Position numbers and translations under genes: made by a program
Part shown: in pieces, positions 1 through 8,785 of the stretch
How the letters are laid out: each line of letters begins with the position of its first letter
Numbering within the stretch: the stretch's first letter is position 1
The notes under the pieces: model-generated
The model's input: the letters and a program-made list of their open reading frames with translations, nothing else
Told to the model about the DNA's origin: nothing
Database searches by the model: none
Assembly: GCF_020297055.1 (NCBI RefSeq)
Contig: NZ_JAIXCQ010000001.1
Coordinates: forward strand, 445,610-509,609
Origin: Isoptericola luteus
GTDB lineage: Bacteria; Actinomycetota; Actinomycetes; Actinomycetales; Cellulomonadaceae
Direction: 5' to 3'
DNA: 64,000 nt

Positions 1-958
1 TCTCGACGTCGAGCCCGTCCGCGGAGCAGGCGCCCGCGTCGTCCCCGTCGCCGCGCCCGTCGTCCCCTCCGGGGCCGGGCACCACCACCTCCGTCGGCTC
101 CGTGAGGACCAGAGCGGCCCGGGTCATGTCCTCGGACCGCACGACGGCGTACGCCCGGACCTCGTACTCGCCCGGGGGGAGGTCGGTCGGGTAGGTGTCG
201 CCGCCGCCGTCGGTGTGCTCGGGCGCGCAGGCCGTGCGGGTCGAGTCGACGGCGTCCCGCTCGCGGGCCACGGTGCTCAGCGGCTCCATGCCGTCCTCGG
301 CCGTGTTGATCCCGACGTCGACCACGCGGCCGTCCTGCACCCACAGGAGCGTCGGGGCGGTGATCAGATCGCCGACGCCGTCGTCCTCGAGGGTGAGTCG
401 GGTCGGTGCGGTCCACCGCCCCACGGACTCCGTGCCGTCCGTGCTCGACTCCGTCCCGAGCGCGGGGTCGTCGAGGAGCTCCAGGGTGTTCGCCGGCAGG
501 GTGTCGGCCGGCATGCCGCAGACCAGGTCCGTGTCGTCGAGCCAGGCCGGCTGGTAGTCGTTCTCGACGAGGCCGACGGCGGCCGGGCCCTGCGCGCGCC
601 CGTCCGCGTCGGCGCCGGTCGGGTCGGTCGGGTCGGTCGCGTCGGTCGCGTCGGTCGTCTCGGAGGGCGTCGGCGTCCCGGCGGGGCCGGGCAGCGGCTG
701 CGGCGCGTGGGGCAGCAGGGTGGCGCCGCCGACGGCGAGCGCCCCCGCGACGGCGAGCGTCGTGACCCCGAGGCCGGCCTGCTTGACGGCGCGACGCCGT
801 CGGATCCGGGTCCGCACCGAGCGGAGCGGGCCGTCGAGCCGGTCCCCGAGGCCGGAGGACATGGCGCCCAGCCCGGCGAGGGCGTCGAGCTCGCGGCGCA
901 GCGTCTCGTCGGTCCGGGCGTCCGCCCAGTCGTCCCGCGCGTGGTCGTGGGTGTTCAT
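1..958 (-). CDS. Partial membrane-anchored protein coupled to a sigma factor (possible anti-sigma factor)
   Basis: The gene runs off the left edge, so only about the first 319 residues are visible. Its ATG lies inside the stop of the upstream sigma factor gene (ATGA overlap), which implies translational coupling. Residues 1-57 look cytosolic and end in an Arg-rich stretch (RTRIRRRRAVK); one membrane segment follows at about 61-82, then a Pro/Thr/Asp-rich linker and a large outside region. Cytosolic N-terminus, single membrane span and coupling to a sigma gene are the usual layout of membrane anti-sigma factors or their cofactors. I see no zinc-binding HxxxCxxC motif, so the anti-sigma role is inferred from context only. 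Confidence 0.7.
   Translation of the reverse strand, partial: MNTHDHARDDWADARTDETLRRELDALAGLGAMSSGLGDRLDGPLRSVRTRIRRRRAVKQAGLGVTTLAVAGALAVGGATLLPHAPQPLPGPAGTPTPSETTDATDATDPTDPTGADADGRAQGPAAVGLVENDYQPAWLDDTDLVCGMPADTLPANTLELLDDPALGTESSTDGTESVGRWTAPTRLTLEDDGVGDLITAPTLLWVQDGRVVDVGINTAEDGMEPLSTVARERDAVDSTRTACAPEHTDGGGDTYPTDLPPGEYEVRAYAVVRSEDMTRAALVLTEPTEVVVPGPGGDDGRGDGDDAGACSADGLDVE
622..657. repeat. 9-bp tandem repeat, 4 copies, encoding Thr-Asp linker
   Basis: Four consecutive units of ggtcggtcg or cgtcggtcg lie inside the sigma-coupled membrane protein gene. Being a multiple of three, the array adds or removes Thr-Asp-Ala/Pro triplets without shifting frame. It falls in the linker just outside the membrane segment. 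Confidence 0.7.
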
Positions 959-1548
959 CGCGCTGCCCTCCGTCCCGTGGTCGTGGTGGTCCTGCTCGCG
1001 GGCTGGACGCGGCCGGGCGTCGGGTCGCCGGACACGTGGAGCACGCCCCGCAGCGTCGTGGTGGCGTCGGCCAGGTACCGCTTGACGGTGCCCTGCGCCA
1101 GCCCCAGGGACTCCGCCACCTGCGGCACCGTGAGGTCCTCGAAGTAGCGCAGGACGACGCACGCCCGTTCGCGGGGGGTGAGCCGGCCGAGCGCGGCGGC
1201 GACGTCGGCCCGCGCGGTGGCACCGGACGCGGGCCCGCGGGCGTGCTCCTCGGCGGCAACCAGGTACTTGGTCTCGGACCAGCGCCGCCGTCGCCGGTAC
1301 TCGTCGAGGTACAGGGTGAGGATCGCGCGGCGCACGTAGGCCTCGCTCGTGCCCCCGTCCAGAGGGTGCACCCCGCGCTCCGACGACGCTCGCGTGCCGC
1401 GGCGCAGCCGCGAGAACACCTTGACGAGCGCGTCCTGCACCAGGTCCTCGGCGAGTCGTTGGTCACCGCACAGCACGTACGCGTAGCCGACGAGCGCACG
1501 CCCTCGTGCCTGCGCGAGCTCGGCGAGCTCGTCCTCCCAGCGGGCCAT
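955..1548 (-). CDS. SigE-family ECF-like RNA polymerase sigma factor
   Basis: This 197-residue protein has region 2 (AEDLVQDALVKVFSR, about residues 33-47) and region 4 with a helix-turn-helix (LTPRERACVVLRYFED then LTVPQVAESLGLAQGTVKRY). This is the SigE-family layout common in actinobacteria: short proteins without the sigma-70 N-terminal regions. The start is the ATG with a GGAGGAGG ribosome site 6 nt upstream; an in-frame start 32 codons earlier lacks that signal. It would redirect RNA polymerase to a small regulon and is coupled to the downstream membrane protein, its likely regulator. Confidence 0.9.
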   Translation of the reverse strand: MARWEDELAELAQARGRALVGYAYVLCGDQRLAEDLVQDALVKVFSRLRRGTRASSERGVHPLDGGTSEAYVRRAILTLYLDEYRRRRRWSETKYLVAAEEHARGPASGATARADVAAALGRLTPRERACVVLRYFEDLTVPQVAESLGLAQGTVKRYLADATTTLRGVLHVSGDPTPGRVQPASRTTTTTGRRAAR

Positions 1549-1612
1549 GGCTTCCTCCTCCGGCCGTCCTACCCACTGTGACGCACGGGGTCCGGGAACC
1601 GTTGGGGTGCAG

Positions 1613-2575
1613 CTACAGGTACCTGACGAGGTGCTGCAGGGCATCCTCGCCCACGAGGTCGTCGCCGAGCAGAGGCACCTCGTCGCGGGGCAGGTGGCCC
1701 AGGGTGTCGGTCAGGGTGCGCAGGTGCGCGGCCTCCTGCGTGTGGCGGGCGGCGAGCAGCCCGCCGGCGTCGGCGGGGGACCGCTTGTTCACGACCAGGC
1801 CGCCGACGGGGACGCCGAGCCCGTCGAGCTGGGCGCACAGCTCGATCGTCTCGAGCACGGGCAGCCGCTCGGCGGCGAGGACGACGACGAACGCGGTGAT
1901 GGTGGGGTCGGTGAGCACGTCGCGAAGGCGGGCGAAGCGGGTGCGGCGCTCGGTCAGGACGTGGCGGATCTCGCTGTCGCGGCGTGCCTCGGTCTCGCCC
2001 TGCCCGCCGAGCATCCGCGCCGCGGCCCCCAGGCGTTCGGAGCGTTCGCGGCGGCGCAGCAGGCCGTCGGTCCAGGCGCCCATGGTCTCCGGCAGGGTCA
2101 GCAGCCGCGCGGTGTGGCCGGAGGGTGCGGTGTCGAAGACGACGAGGTCGTGGTCCCGCAGGCCCGCCTCCACCGCGGTCGCCACCCGCTCCAGCACCGC
2201 GGCCTCGTGCGTGCCGGGGGCGTCGCGCGCGAGGTCGAGGTGGCGGTCGACCTCGCGCGACAGGTGCGGTGGGACGAGGCGGTGCAGGGTGCGGCGGACC
2301 GCCGCCAGGTGCGCGTCGGTGGTCCGCCCGGGGTCGATCTCCACGCCGTCGAGCACGCCTGTGCCGAACGGCCCGGCCAGCCGGACGACGTCGTCCCCGA
2401 CGGTGCGCTGCCACAGGTGCCCCAGGTTGTGCGCCGGGTCGGTGGAGACGACCAGCACCCGCCGCCCCGCGCGGGCCTGGGCGAGCGCCGTGGCGGAGGC
2501 GATCGACGTCTTGCCGACGCCGCCCTTGCCGCCGAGGAACAGCACGCGGCGCCGGGCGGCGAGGTCTAGCAGCAC
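1613..2575 (-). CDS. ArsA/Get3-like P-loop ATPase
   Basis: A 320-residue SIMIBI-class ATPase. It has the deviant Walker [13 protein letters not shown] near the N-terminus, a switch region [12 protein letters not shown] and a late nucleotide-contact motif [10 protein letters not shown]. That is the single-domain ArsA/Get3 architecture, a family that moves arsenite, metals or membrane-protein tails. The chosen GTG overlaps the end of the upstream Cys-Cys protein gene by 10 bp; an ATG 16 codons earlier is possible. Lying third in an operon with cstA and the small Cys-Cys protein, and with no arsenic genes nearby, it more likely serves that module than arsenic resistance. Confidence 0.85.
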   Translation of the reverse strand: MLLDLAARRRVLFLGGKGGVGKTSIASATALAQARAGRRVLVVSTDPAHNLGHLWQRTVGDDVVRLAGPFGTGVLDGVEIDPGRTTDAHLAAVRRTLHRLVPPHLSREVDRHLDLARDAPGTHEAAVLERVATAVEAGLRDHDLVVFDTAPSGHTARLLTLPETMGAWTDGLLRRRERSERLGAAARMLGGQGETEARRDSEIRHVLTERRTRFARLRDVLTDPTITAFVVVLAAERLPVLETIELCAQLDGLGVPVGGLVVNKRSPADAGGLLAARHTQEAAHLRTLTDTLGHLPRDEVPLLGDDLVGEDALQHLVRYL

Positions 2576-2841
2576 GAGACGGAGTCCAGGGGCGAGCGCT
2601 CCATGCCCATGCGCGTGTGCCACTCGTGCACCCGCTCCGCGACCAGCGGCAGCAGCTCGACCGTGTAGTAGGACGCCGGGTTCGGCACGCCGAGCGCCTC
2701 GGCGAGCACGACGACGGTGAACAGGTCGTCCTCGTCGCGCCGGGCGCGGGAGAGCGTGCGCCGGTACGGCGCCTCGTAGAACTCCCGCAGCCCGGCGGAC
2801 AGGCTGCGCATCCCGTCGGCGACGGTGGTGCGCCTGGTCAT
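2566..2841 (-). CDS. Small protein ending in Cys-Cys (cory-CC-star-like)
   Basis: A 91-residue soluble protein whose last residues are SPLDSVSCC, two cysteines directly before the stop. The central part ([20 protein letters not shown], then [22 protein letters not shown]) matches my memory of the actinobacterial family named cory-CC-star, typically encoded beside an ArsA-like ATPase. It sits 14 bp after cstA and overlaps the ATPase gene, so the three are one operon. From memory, enterobacterial YbdD/YjiX proteins, encoded beside CstA/BtsT carriers, also end in Cys-Cys but are otherwise unlike it. The terminal thiols may bind a metal or be modified; no function is established. Confidence 0.8.
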   Translation of the reverse strand: MTRRTTVADGMRSLSAGLREFYEAPYRRTLSRARRDEDDLFTVVVLAEALGVPNPASYYTVELLPLVAERVHEWHTRMGMERSPLDSVSCC

Positions 2842-2855
2842 GGGATCAGTTTGCG

Positions 2856-4574
2856 TCAGTCCGACGCCGCCGTGTCACCACGGCCGGCCCCGGCGAGGAC
2901 GGGGTCGTCCGTCTCCGGGTCGAACTGCCCCTTGCGGGCGGCCTGCATGGCGATCGTGGCCTCGAGGGCGACCCACAGGGACGCGACGAGGATGACGACG
3001 TCGAGCCCCAGCAGCAGCCAGTTCTGGTCGGTCCAGAACGTGCCGAGCTGTACGACCAGGGCGTAGACCGACACCACCATGACGAAGACGAGCGGGATGA
3101 GGATCAGCACCGGGTTGCGCTTCTTGCGCAGCAGCATGACGGCGATGATCGCGAGCGTGAGCGACGCCAGCAGCTGGTTCGTGGTGCCGAACAGCGGCCA
3201 GATGAGCAGGCCGCCCGAGCCGTCGGCGCCCGCGCTGAAGGTGAGGGCGACCCCGACGACCACGACGACCAGCGTCGCCGCGACGTTGGGCACCCGGACC
3301 CCGAGGATCTCCCCGGCCTCCTGTACGACGAACCGTTGCAGCCGCACGGCGGTGTCCATGGTGGTGGCGGCGAACAGCACCGCCATGGTCGCCAGGATGG
3401 TCGCGGACAGCCCCACCGGGAGGCCGAGGCCGGCGTTGACGATGGCGCCGCCGCCGTTGACGAACGCCGATACCCCGCCCTCGTTGAACGCGCTGTACAC
3501 GGCCTCCCAGTCGGCGAGCGTCTGGTAGCCGGCGGTGGCGGCGATGATGGCGCCGAGCGCGAGCAGGCCCTCGCCGACCGCACCGAAGTAGCCGACGAAC
3601 CGGCCGTCGGTCTCCTTGTCGAGCTGCTTGGCCGACGTGCCCGAGCTGACCATGCCGTGGAAGCCGGAGATGGCGCCGCAGGCGACGGTGACGAACAGCA
3701 GCGGCCAGATGCTCGGCGTGCCCTCCGGGACGGCCTGGTTGACCGCGGGCGCCACGATGGTGGGGCTCGCGAGCAGCACCGACAGGTACAGGATGCCCAG
3801 GCCGATGAAGAGCTGGACGCCGTTGATGTAGTCGCGCGGCTGCAGCAGCACCCACACGGGCAGCAGCGACGCGACGCCGGCGTAGAGGAAGAGCGTGACG
3901 ATCCAGAAGGTCGCGGGCGTCATGCCCAGGATCGACTCGGGCAGCACCACGGGGAACCGGTCGCCGACGAGGATCAGGGAGTACAGCGCCACGACGCCGA
4001 TGACGGTCGTGAGCAGCAGGTTCATCTTCCAGCGGTAGATCATCTGCCCGATGACGGCCGCCACGGCGATCGCGCCCCACACGGGGATGACCGACGTCGG
4101 CGTCGCGATGAGCAGGTTGGTGATGACGGTCGCGAAGGCGGCGACCACCATGAGCAGCAGCAGGAAGATCACGACGAGGAACAGGTTGCGACCCCGCGCG
4201 CCGATGTAGCGGCCGGACAGCATGCCCATCGACTGGCCCCGGTTGCGCACGGACGCCCACAGGGAGCCCATGTCGTGCATGCCGGCGAAGAAGACGGTGC
4301 CGATGGTGACCCACAGGAAGGCGGGCAGCCATCCCCAGATGACGGCGACGGCGGGGCCGACGATCGGCGCCGCGCCGGCGACCGAGGTGAAGTGGTGACC
4401 CCACAGGACGAACTTGTTGGTCGGGACGTAGTCCACGCCGTCCTGCAGCTCGTGCGCAGGGGTGCGGAACTCGGAGTTGAGGCGGTAGACGCGGCGGGCG
4501 AGGTACTTCGAGTACACGAAGTACCCGGCCAGCATCATCGCGATACCGATGATCGCGAGGACCAGGGAGTTCAC
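2856..4574 (-). CDS. cstA: CstA-family carbon starvation transporter
   Basis: A 572-residue polytopic membrane protein of the CstA/BtsT family (pyruvate or peptide uptake during carbon limitation). The N-terminal segment VNSLVLAIIGIAMMLAGYFV is followed by the family hallmark GHHFTSVAGAAPIVGP at about residue 63, and many membrane segments follow. It is shorter than the roughly 700-residue E. coli CstA. The GTG start has a CGGAG ribosome site; an upstream in-frame extension of 50 codons is Arg/Pro-rich and non-membrane, so I excluded it. It leads the operon with the Cys-Cys protein and the ArsA-like ATPase and diverges from hppA across a region with a CRP-like site. Confidence 0.93.
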   Translation of the reverse strand: MNSLVLAIIGIAMMLAGYFVYSKYLARRVYRLNSEFRTPAHELQDGVDYVPTNKFVLWGHHFTSVAGAAPIVGPAVAVIWGWLPAFLWVTIGTVFFAGMHDMGSLWASVRNRGQSMGMLSGRYIGARGRNLFLVVIFLLLLMVVAAFATVITNLLIATPTSVIPVWGAIAVAAVIGQMIYRWKMNLLLTTVIGVVALYSLILVGDRFPVVLPESILGMTPATFWIVTLFLYAGVASLLPVWVLLQPRDYINGVQLFIGLGILYLSVLLASPTIVAPAVNQAVPEGTPSIWPLLFVTVACGAISGFHGMVSSGTSAKQLDKETDGRFVGYFGAVGEGLLALGAIIAATAGYQTLADWEAVYSAFNEGGVSAFVNGGGAIVNAGLGLPVGLSATILATMAVLFAATTMDTAVRLQRFVVQEAGEILGVRVPNVAATLVVVVVGVALTFSAGADGSGGLLIWPLFGTTNQLLASLTLAIIAVMLLRKKRNPVLILIPLVFVMVVSVYALVVQLGTFWTDQNWLLLGLDVVILVASLWVALEATIAMQAARKGQFDPETDDPVLAGAGRGDTAASD

Positions 4575-4687
4575 GGCTGCTCCGTTCTGTCGTCGTTGAC
4601 GTCCGGGCACACTGACGTGCGGTATGTGACGAAAGTGTAGAGGTGCGCGCAAGTACCTGTGCGGACCACTGCGGCGGGGCGACGGTT

Positions 4688-4703
4688 CGTGACGCCCGTC
4701 ACA
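4688..4703. promoter_or_regulatory. CRP/GlxR-like palindrome in the cstA-hppA divergent region
   Basis: The sequence CGTGACGCCCGTCACA keeps 9 of 10 positions of the TGTGA-N6-TCACA consensus of CRP-family regulators. It lies between the divergent cstA and hppA genes, upstream of a possible -10 for hppA (TAGACT, 4710-4715). CRP control of cstA is known in enterobacteria; here it is inference from the motif. Confidence 0.5.
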
Positions 4704-4833
4704 TGTGGGTAGACTCGCGCGCATCCCGCCGTCAACGGCGCCGGCGGGACCTTCCGGACCAGGTCGGGCGGGCCCTATCGGGCACGTGCGGTCTGCCGGT
4801 CGGGTCGAGGCAGCAGCACGTCAAGGAGGACGG

Positions 4834-7122
4834 ATGCTCACGTTCGGTTCGAGCAGCATCATCATCGTCGCGGTCATCGGGGTGATCGCGCTGGCCGCGC
4901 TGGTGTGCGCCGGGGTCCTGCGCAAGCAGGTCCTGGCCGCACCCGAGGGCAGCCCGGGGATGCAGGACATCGCCAAGGCCGTGCAAGAGGGAGCGGCGGC
5001 CTACCTGAGCCGGCAGTTCCGCACCCTCGCGCTGTTCGCCGTCGTGGTCTTCGCCCTGCTCTTCCTGCTTCCCGGCGACGGCGGGATCCGGGTGGGGCGC
5101 TCGATCGCGTTCCTCTTCGGAGCCGGTTTCTCCGCGGCGATCGGTTACCTCGGCATGTGGCTCGCCGTGCGCGCGAACGTCCGGGTGGCGTCGGCCGCGA
5201 CGCGGCCCGGCGGGCGCACCGAGGGTGCGCGCATCGCCTTCCGCACCGGCGGCGTCGTCGGCATGTCGGTCGTGGGGCTCGGGCTGCTCGGTGCGGCGCT
5301 GGTGGTGCTCGTCTACCGCTCCGACGCCCCCGCCGTCCTGGAGGGCTTCGGCTTCGGCGCGGCGCTCCTGGCCATGTTCATGCGCGTCGGCGGCGGCATC
5401 TTCACCAAGGCCGCCGACGTCGGTGCGGACCTCGTGGGCAAGGTCGAGCAGGGCATTCCCGAGGACGACCCGCGCAACGCCGCGACGATCGCCGACAACG
5501 TGGGCGACAACGTGGGCGACTGCGCGGGCATGGCCGCCGACCTGTTCGAGTCGTACGCCGTGACCCTGGTCGCCGCCCTCATCCTGGGCAGGGCCGCCAT
5601 GGGCGAGCAGGGCCTGGTCTTCCCGCTGATCGTCACCGCGGTCGGCGCGTTCGTCGCGGTGCTCGGCGTGCTCGTCACCAAGGTGCGCGGCAACGAGAAC
5701 GGTCTGGCCGCGATCAACCGCGGCTTCTACATCTCCGCGGTCGTCGGTGCCCTCCTGGCGGCCGTCGCCGCGTTCGTCTACCTGCCGTCCTCCTTCTCCG
5801 AGCTGTCCGGCACCGCAGACCTCGGCGACGTCACCTCCGACCCGCGCGTCGTCGCCTCGCTCGCCGTCGTCATCGGCGTCGTCCTCGCGGGCGTCATCCT
5901 GTGGATCACCGGCTACTTCACCGGCACGACGTCGAAGCCGACGCTGCACGTGGCCGCGACGTCGCGCACCGGCGCGGCCACCGTCGTGCTGTCGGGCATC
6001 GGGGTCGGCTTCGAGTCCGCCGTCTACACGGCGGGCATCATCGCCGCCGCGATCTGCGGCGTCTTCCTGCTCGCGGGCGGCTCGCTGTGGCTCTCGCTGT
6101 TCCTGGTCGCGCTCGCGGGCTGCGGGCTGCTCACCACCGTGGGTGTCATCGTCGCCATGGACACCTTCGGCCCCGTGAGCGACAACGCGCAGGGCATCGC
6201 CGAGATGTCGGGCGAGGTGGACGAGGAGGGTGCGCAGATCCTCACCGACCTCGACGCCGTCGGCAACACGACGAAGGCCATCACCAAGGGCATCGCCATC
6301 GCGACGGCGGTCCTGGCAGCGACCGCGCTGTTCGGCTCCTACGCCGACGCCGTCGGGACCGCCCTGGCCGAGGTCACGGAGGTCGGCACCGGGCTGGTGC
6401 CCGCGATGCTGAGCTTCGAGATCATCTCGCCGGTGACGCTCGTCGGGGTGATCCTCGGCGCCGCCACCGTGTTCCTGTTCTCCGGTCTCGCGATCGACGC
6501 CGTGACGCGGGCCGCCGGGGCCATCGTCTTCGAGGTGCGCCGCCAGTTCCGCGAGCACCCCGGCATCATGACGTTCGACGAGCGGCCCGAGTACGGCAAG
6601 GTCGTCGACATCTGCACCCGCGACTCCCTGCGCGAGCTCGCGACGCCCGGTCTGCTGGCGGCGTTCGCGCCGATCGCGGTCGGGTTCGGGCTCGGCGTTG
6701 GGCCGCTGGCCGGGTTCCTCGGCGGTGCGATCGGTGCCGGCGTCCTCATGGCGGTGTTCCTCGCGAACTCGGGCGGCGCCTGGGACAACGCGAAGAAGAT
6801 CGTCGAGGACGGCGCGTTCGGCGGCAAGGGCTCCGAGGCGCACGCGGCGACCGTCATCGGCGACACGGTCGGTGACCCGTTCAAGGACACCGCCGGCCCG
6901 GCGATCAACCCGCTGCTGAAGGTGATGAACCTCGTGTCCGTGCTCATCGCCCCGGCCGTCGTCATGCTGAGCGTGCCCGCCGACGCGAACCAGGTGCTGC
7001 GCATCGGCATCGCCGTCCTGGCGGCCGCCATCGCCTTCGGTGCCGTCATCGCCTCGCGGCTGCACGCAGCCCGCGTGGACCGCGAGCAGGAGGCGGAGGT
7101 CGCCAGCATCCACGCGGGATAG
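4834..7122 (+). CDS. hppA: Membrane-bound proton-pumping pyrophosphatase, potassium-independent type
   Basis: A 762-residue H+-translocating inorganic pyrophosphatase that couples PPi hydrolysis to proton export. Signatures visible include DVGADLVGKVEQGIPEDDPR (substrate and Mg binding), NVGDNVGDCAGMAADLFES and, near the C-terminus, GDTVGDPFKDTAGPAINP. The coupling-loop motif is GNTTKAITKG; Lys after GNTT marks potassium-independent enzymes, whereas potassium-dependent ones have Ala there. The start ATG follows AAGGAGGA by 4 nt. It reads away from cstA and ends against the DinB-type gene with a shared hairpin. Confidence 0.96.
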   Translation: MLTFGSSSIIIVAVIGVIALAALVCAGVLRKQVLAAPEGSPGMQDIAKAVQEGAAAYLSRQFRTLALFAVVVFALLFLLPGDGGIRVGRSIAFLFGAGFSAAIGYLGMWLAVRANVRVASAATRPGGRTEGARIAFRTGGVVGMSVVGLGLLGAALVVLVYRSDAPAVLEGFGFGAALLAMFMRVGGGIFTKAADVGADLVGKVEQGIPEDDPRNAATIADNVGDNVGDCAGMAADLFESYAVTLVAALILGRAAMGEQGLVFPLIVTAVGAFVAVLGVLVTKVRGNENGLAAINRGFYISAVVGALLAAVAAFVYLPSSFSELSGTADLGDVTSDPRVVASLAVVIGVVLAGVILWITGYFTGTTSKPTLHVAATSRTGAATVVLSGIGVGFESAVYTAGIIAAAICGVFLLAGGSLWLSLFLVALAGCGLLTTVGVIVAMDTFGPVSDNAQGIAEMSGEVDEEGAQILTDLDAVGNTTKAITKGIAIATAVLAATALFGSYADAVGTALAEVTEVGTGLVPAMLSFEIISPVTLVGVILGAATVFLFSGLAIDAVTRAAGAIVFEVRRQFREHPGIMTFDERPEYGKVVDICTRDSLRELATPGLLAAFAPIAVGFGLGVGPLAGFLGGAIGAGVLMAVFLANSGGAWDNAKKIVEDGAFGGKGSEAHAATVIGDTVGDPFKDTAGPAINPLLKVMNLVSVLIAPAVVMLSVPADANQVLRIGIAVLAAAIAFGAVIASRLHAARVDREQEAEVASIHAG

Positions 7123-7132
7123 AGCATCCCGC
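7114..7132. terminator. Short hairpin between convergent stop codons
   Basis: GCGGGAT and ATCCCGC form a perfect 7-bp stem with loop AGAGC that spans the stop of hppA and the end of the converging DinB-type gene. There is no T tract. It could stop transcription from both sides. Confidence 0.5.
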
Positions 7133-7698
7133 TACTGTCCCGTGCGGCCGTCGATGCACTCCCGCAGCAGGTCCGCGTGCCCGGCGTGGCGGGCGTACTC
7201 CTCGACCATGTGCTCCAGCACGTCGCGCACGATCATCGGCCGGCCATGGTGGAGGACGACGGTCGCCATGTCGGCGTCGGTCTGCGTCGCCAGCCAGGCG
7301 TCCGCGGCCTCGACCTCGCGCCGCCACGCGGTCCAGGCCTCCTCGACGACGGCGGGGTCGGCGACGGCGCCGTCGAAGTCCGCGTCGGGATCTTCCGCCG
7401 TCGAGTAGAGCCGCGGGAGATCGGTCCGGCTCTGGAGCACGCGCCGGAACCACGTGTGCTCCACCTTGGCCAGGTGCCGCACCAGTCCCAGGAGCGAGAG
7501 CGTGGACGGCGGCACGGACCTGCGGGCGAGCTGCTCGGCGTCGAGGTCGACGCACTTCATCTCGATGGTGGCGCGGTACGACCGCAGGTAGGACCAGTGC
7601 GTCTCCAGCTCGCCCACCGGATCGGCCCACTGGGTGCGGGGGTCGTCCTCGGGGTCGACCCACATGTCGGGCGCGGTGCGGTTCTGAGAGTCGGTCAT
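7132..7698 (-). CDS. DinB-family (DUF664) protein
   Basis: A 188-residue four-helix DinB-superfamily protein of the mycothiol-dependent DUF664 type. Likely metal-binding histidines are in GLVRHLAKVEHTWFRR and near the end in EEYARHAGHADLLRECIDG. Such proteins are thiol-dependent transferases or detoxification enzymes in actinobacteria; the substrate is unknown. The start overlaps the upstream membrane protein gene by 4 bp (ATGA), so the two are cotranscribed. A close paralog lies at 12806-13348 and shares its last 15 residues exactly. Confidence 0.88.
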   Translation of the reverse strand: MTDSQNRTAPDMWVDPEDDPRTQWADPVGELETHWSYLRSYRATIEMKCVDLDAEQLARRSVPPSTLSLLGLVRHLAKVEHTWFRRVLQSRTDLPRLYSTAEDPDADFDGAVADPAVVEEAWTAWRREVEAADAWLATQTDADMATVVLHHGRPMIVRDVLEHMVEEYARHAGHADLLRECIDGRTGQ

Positions 7699-8684
7699 GG
7701 CTCCATTTGACCGCTCGGTGCGGCGCTCGACAAGGGGCTTCGCCGCCGCGCGGCCCAGGGCCACAGGAAGCAGACCAGGGCGACGGCCGACGCGACGGCG
7801 AACACCCACCAGATCTCTGCCCGCAGCGGCGCCGAGAAGGCCTCGACGGCCAGGGCGACCGCCGCGATGCCGGTCTCGGTCGACGCCAGGGACTCGAGGG
7901 CGCGGTCGCCCGCGACCTGCACCACGAGCTGCAGCACGAGCATCACGACGGCGATCGCCGCGCCGGCCACGGCCACGGTGCGCAGGCGGCGACCCGAGCG
8001 GGAGACCGCGGCCGCGGCGGCGACGAGGGCGACCAGCAGGAGCGGGAGCCAGGGGGTCAGCGTGTTCACCCAGCGCACGCCGTCCTGGGCGGCGGCGAGG
8101 TCCTCGGACTCGAACAGCACGATCGTGCGCCCCCGCGGCTCGATCCGTTCCGCCACGGTGAGGCCGCGGTCCACGAGGGCCTGCTTCGCGCGCTCGACGA
8201 GGGGGTCAAGCTGGACCGTCACGGCACCGTTCTCCAGCTCGACGGCGTCGCCGCCGCGCTGCTCGAGCACCCGGACGGCGGTCCCGTGGCTCACCTCGTT
8301 CGCGCTGATCCACAGCGTGGTGAACGCGGACGACCGGACGAGGCGGTCGGAGGTGCGCGCGATGAGGGAGTCGACCTGGTCCGCGAGCGCAGGGCCGAGG
8401 ACGGGGGACAGGCGCGTGATCGCGTCGGGCACCCGGTCACGCTCCGCGACGTCCGCGAGCGTCTCCTCGACGAACGCCTCGACGTCGATCTGGTCCGTGA
8501 CCTCGGCGGTGAGGGCGCGCGAGACGGCCTCCTGCACCGCGGGCTCCGTGGCAAGCGGTCCGACCATCTCCAGGTAGCGCTCGGTGTCGAGGACGTGGTT
8601 CTCGACGTACCGCGCGGGCATCATGACCGCAGCGACCAGCACGGCGAGCACGACCAGGACGGCGGCAGCGACGCTGCGGATCAT
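7695..8684 (-). CDS. Membrane protein of unknown function with a large outside domain
   Basis: 329 residues. An N-terminal membrane segment (IRSVAAAVLVVLAVLVAAVM) is followed by about 190 residues predicted outside (ARYVENHVLDTERYLEMV onward), then three hydrophobic segments (about 210-230, 240-265, 290-312) and a short basic tail. The YVENHVLDTERY section resembles conserved actinobacterial integral membrane proteins without assigned role. The start is the ATG of MIRSV; upstream in-frame codons are Arg/Pro-rich. It is translationally coupled to the downstream DinB-type gene. Confidence 0.75.
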   Translation of the reverse strand: MIRSVAAAVLVVLAVLVAAVMMPARYVENHVLDTERYLEMVGPLATEPAVQEAVSRALTAEVTDQIDVEAFVEETLADVAERDRVPDAITRLSPVLGPALADQVDSLIARTSDRLVRSSAFTTLWISANEVSHGTAVRVLEQRGGDAVELENGAVTVQLDPLVERAKQALVDRGLTVAERIEPRGRTIVLFESEDLAAAQDGVRWVNTLTPWLPLLLVALVAAAAAVSRSGRRLRTVAVAGAAIAVVMLVLQLVVQVAGDRALESLASTETGIAAVALAVEAFSAPLRAEIWWVFAVASAVALVCFLWPWAARRRSPLSSAAPSGQMEP

Positions 8685-8785
8685 GTTCTGGGACGCTACC
8701 GGCGGCGACGTCCGGTGGCGCGCCGAACGAGGGGCCGGACGGCCGAGGTGACGAAATGGGCTTCGACGGGCCGGCGTGCGGCCCC

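Noticed and set aside
1613-2575. Arsenic resistance operon
   Set aside because: The ATPase is ArsA-like, but no arsenite permease, arsenate reductase or ArsR-type gene is in this operon; the linked genes are cstA and the Cys-Cys protein.
4732-7113. Long open frame of 793 codons on the strand opposite hppA
   Set aside because: It is His/Arg/Asp/Gly-rich with no motif and mirrors a well-conserved gene; such antisense frames arise from high third-position GC.
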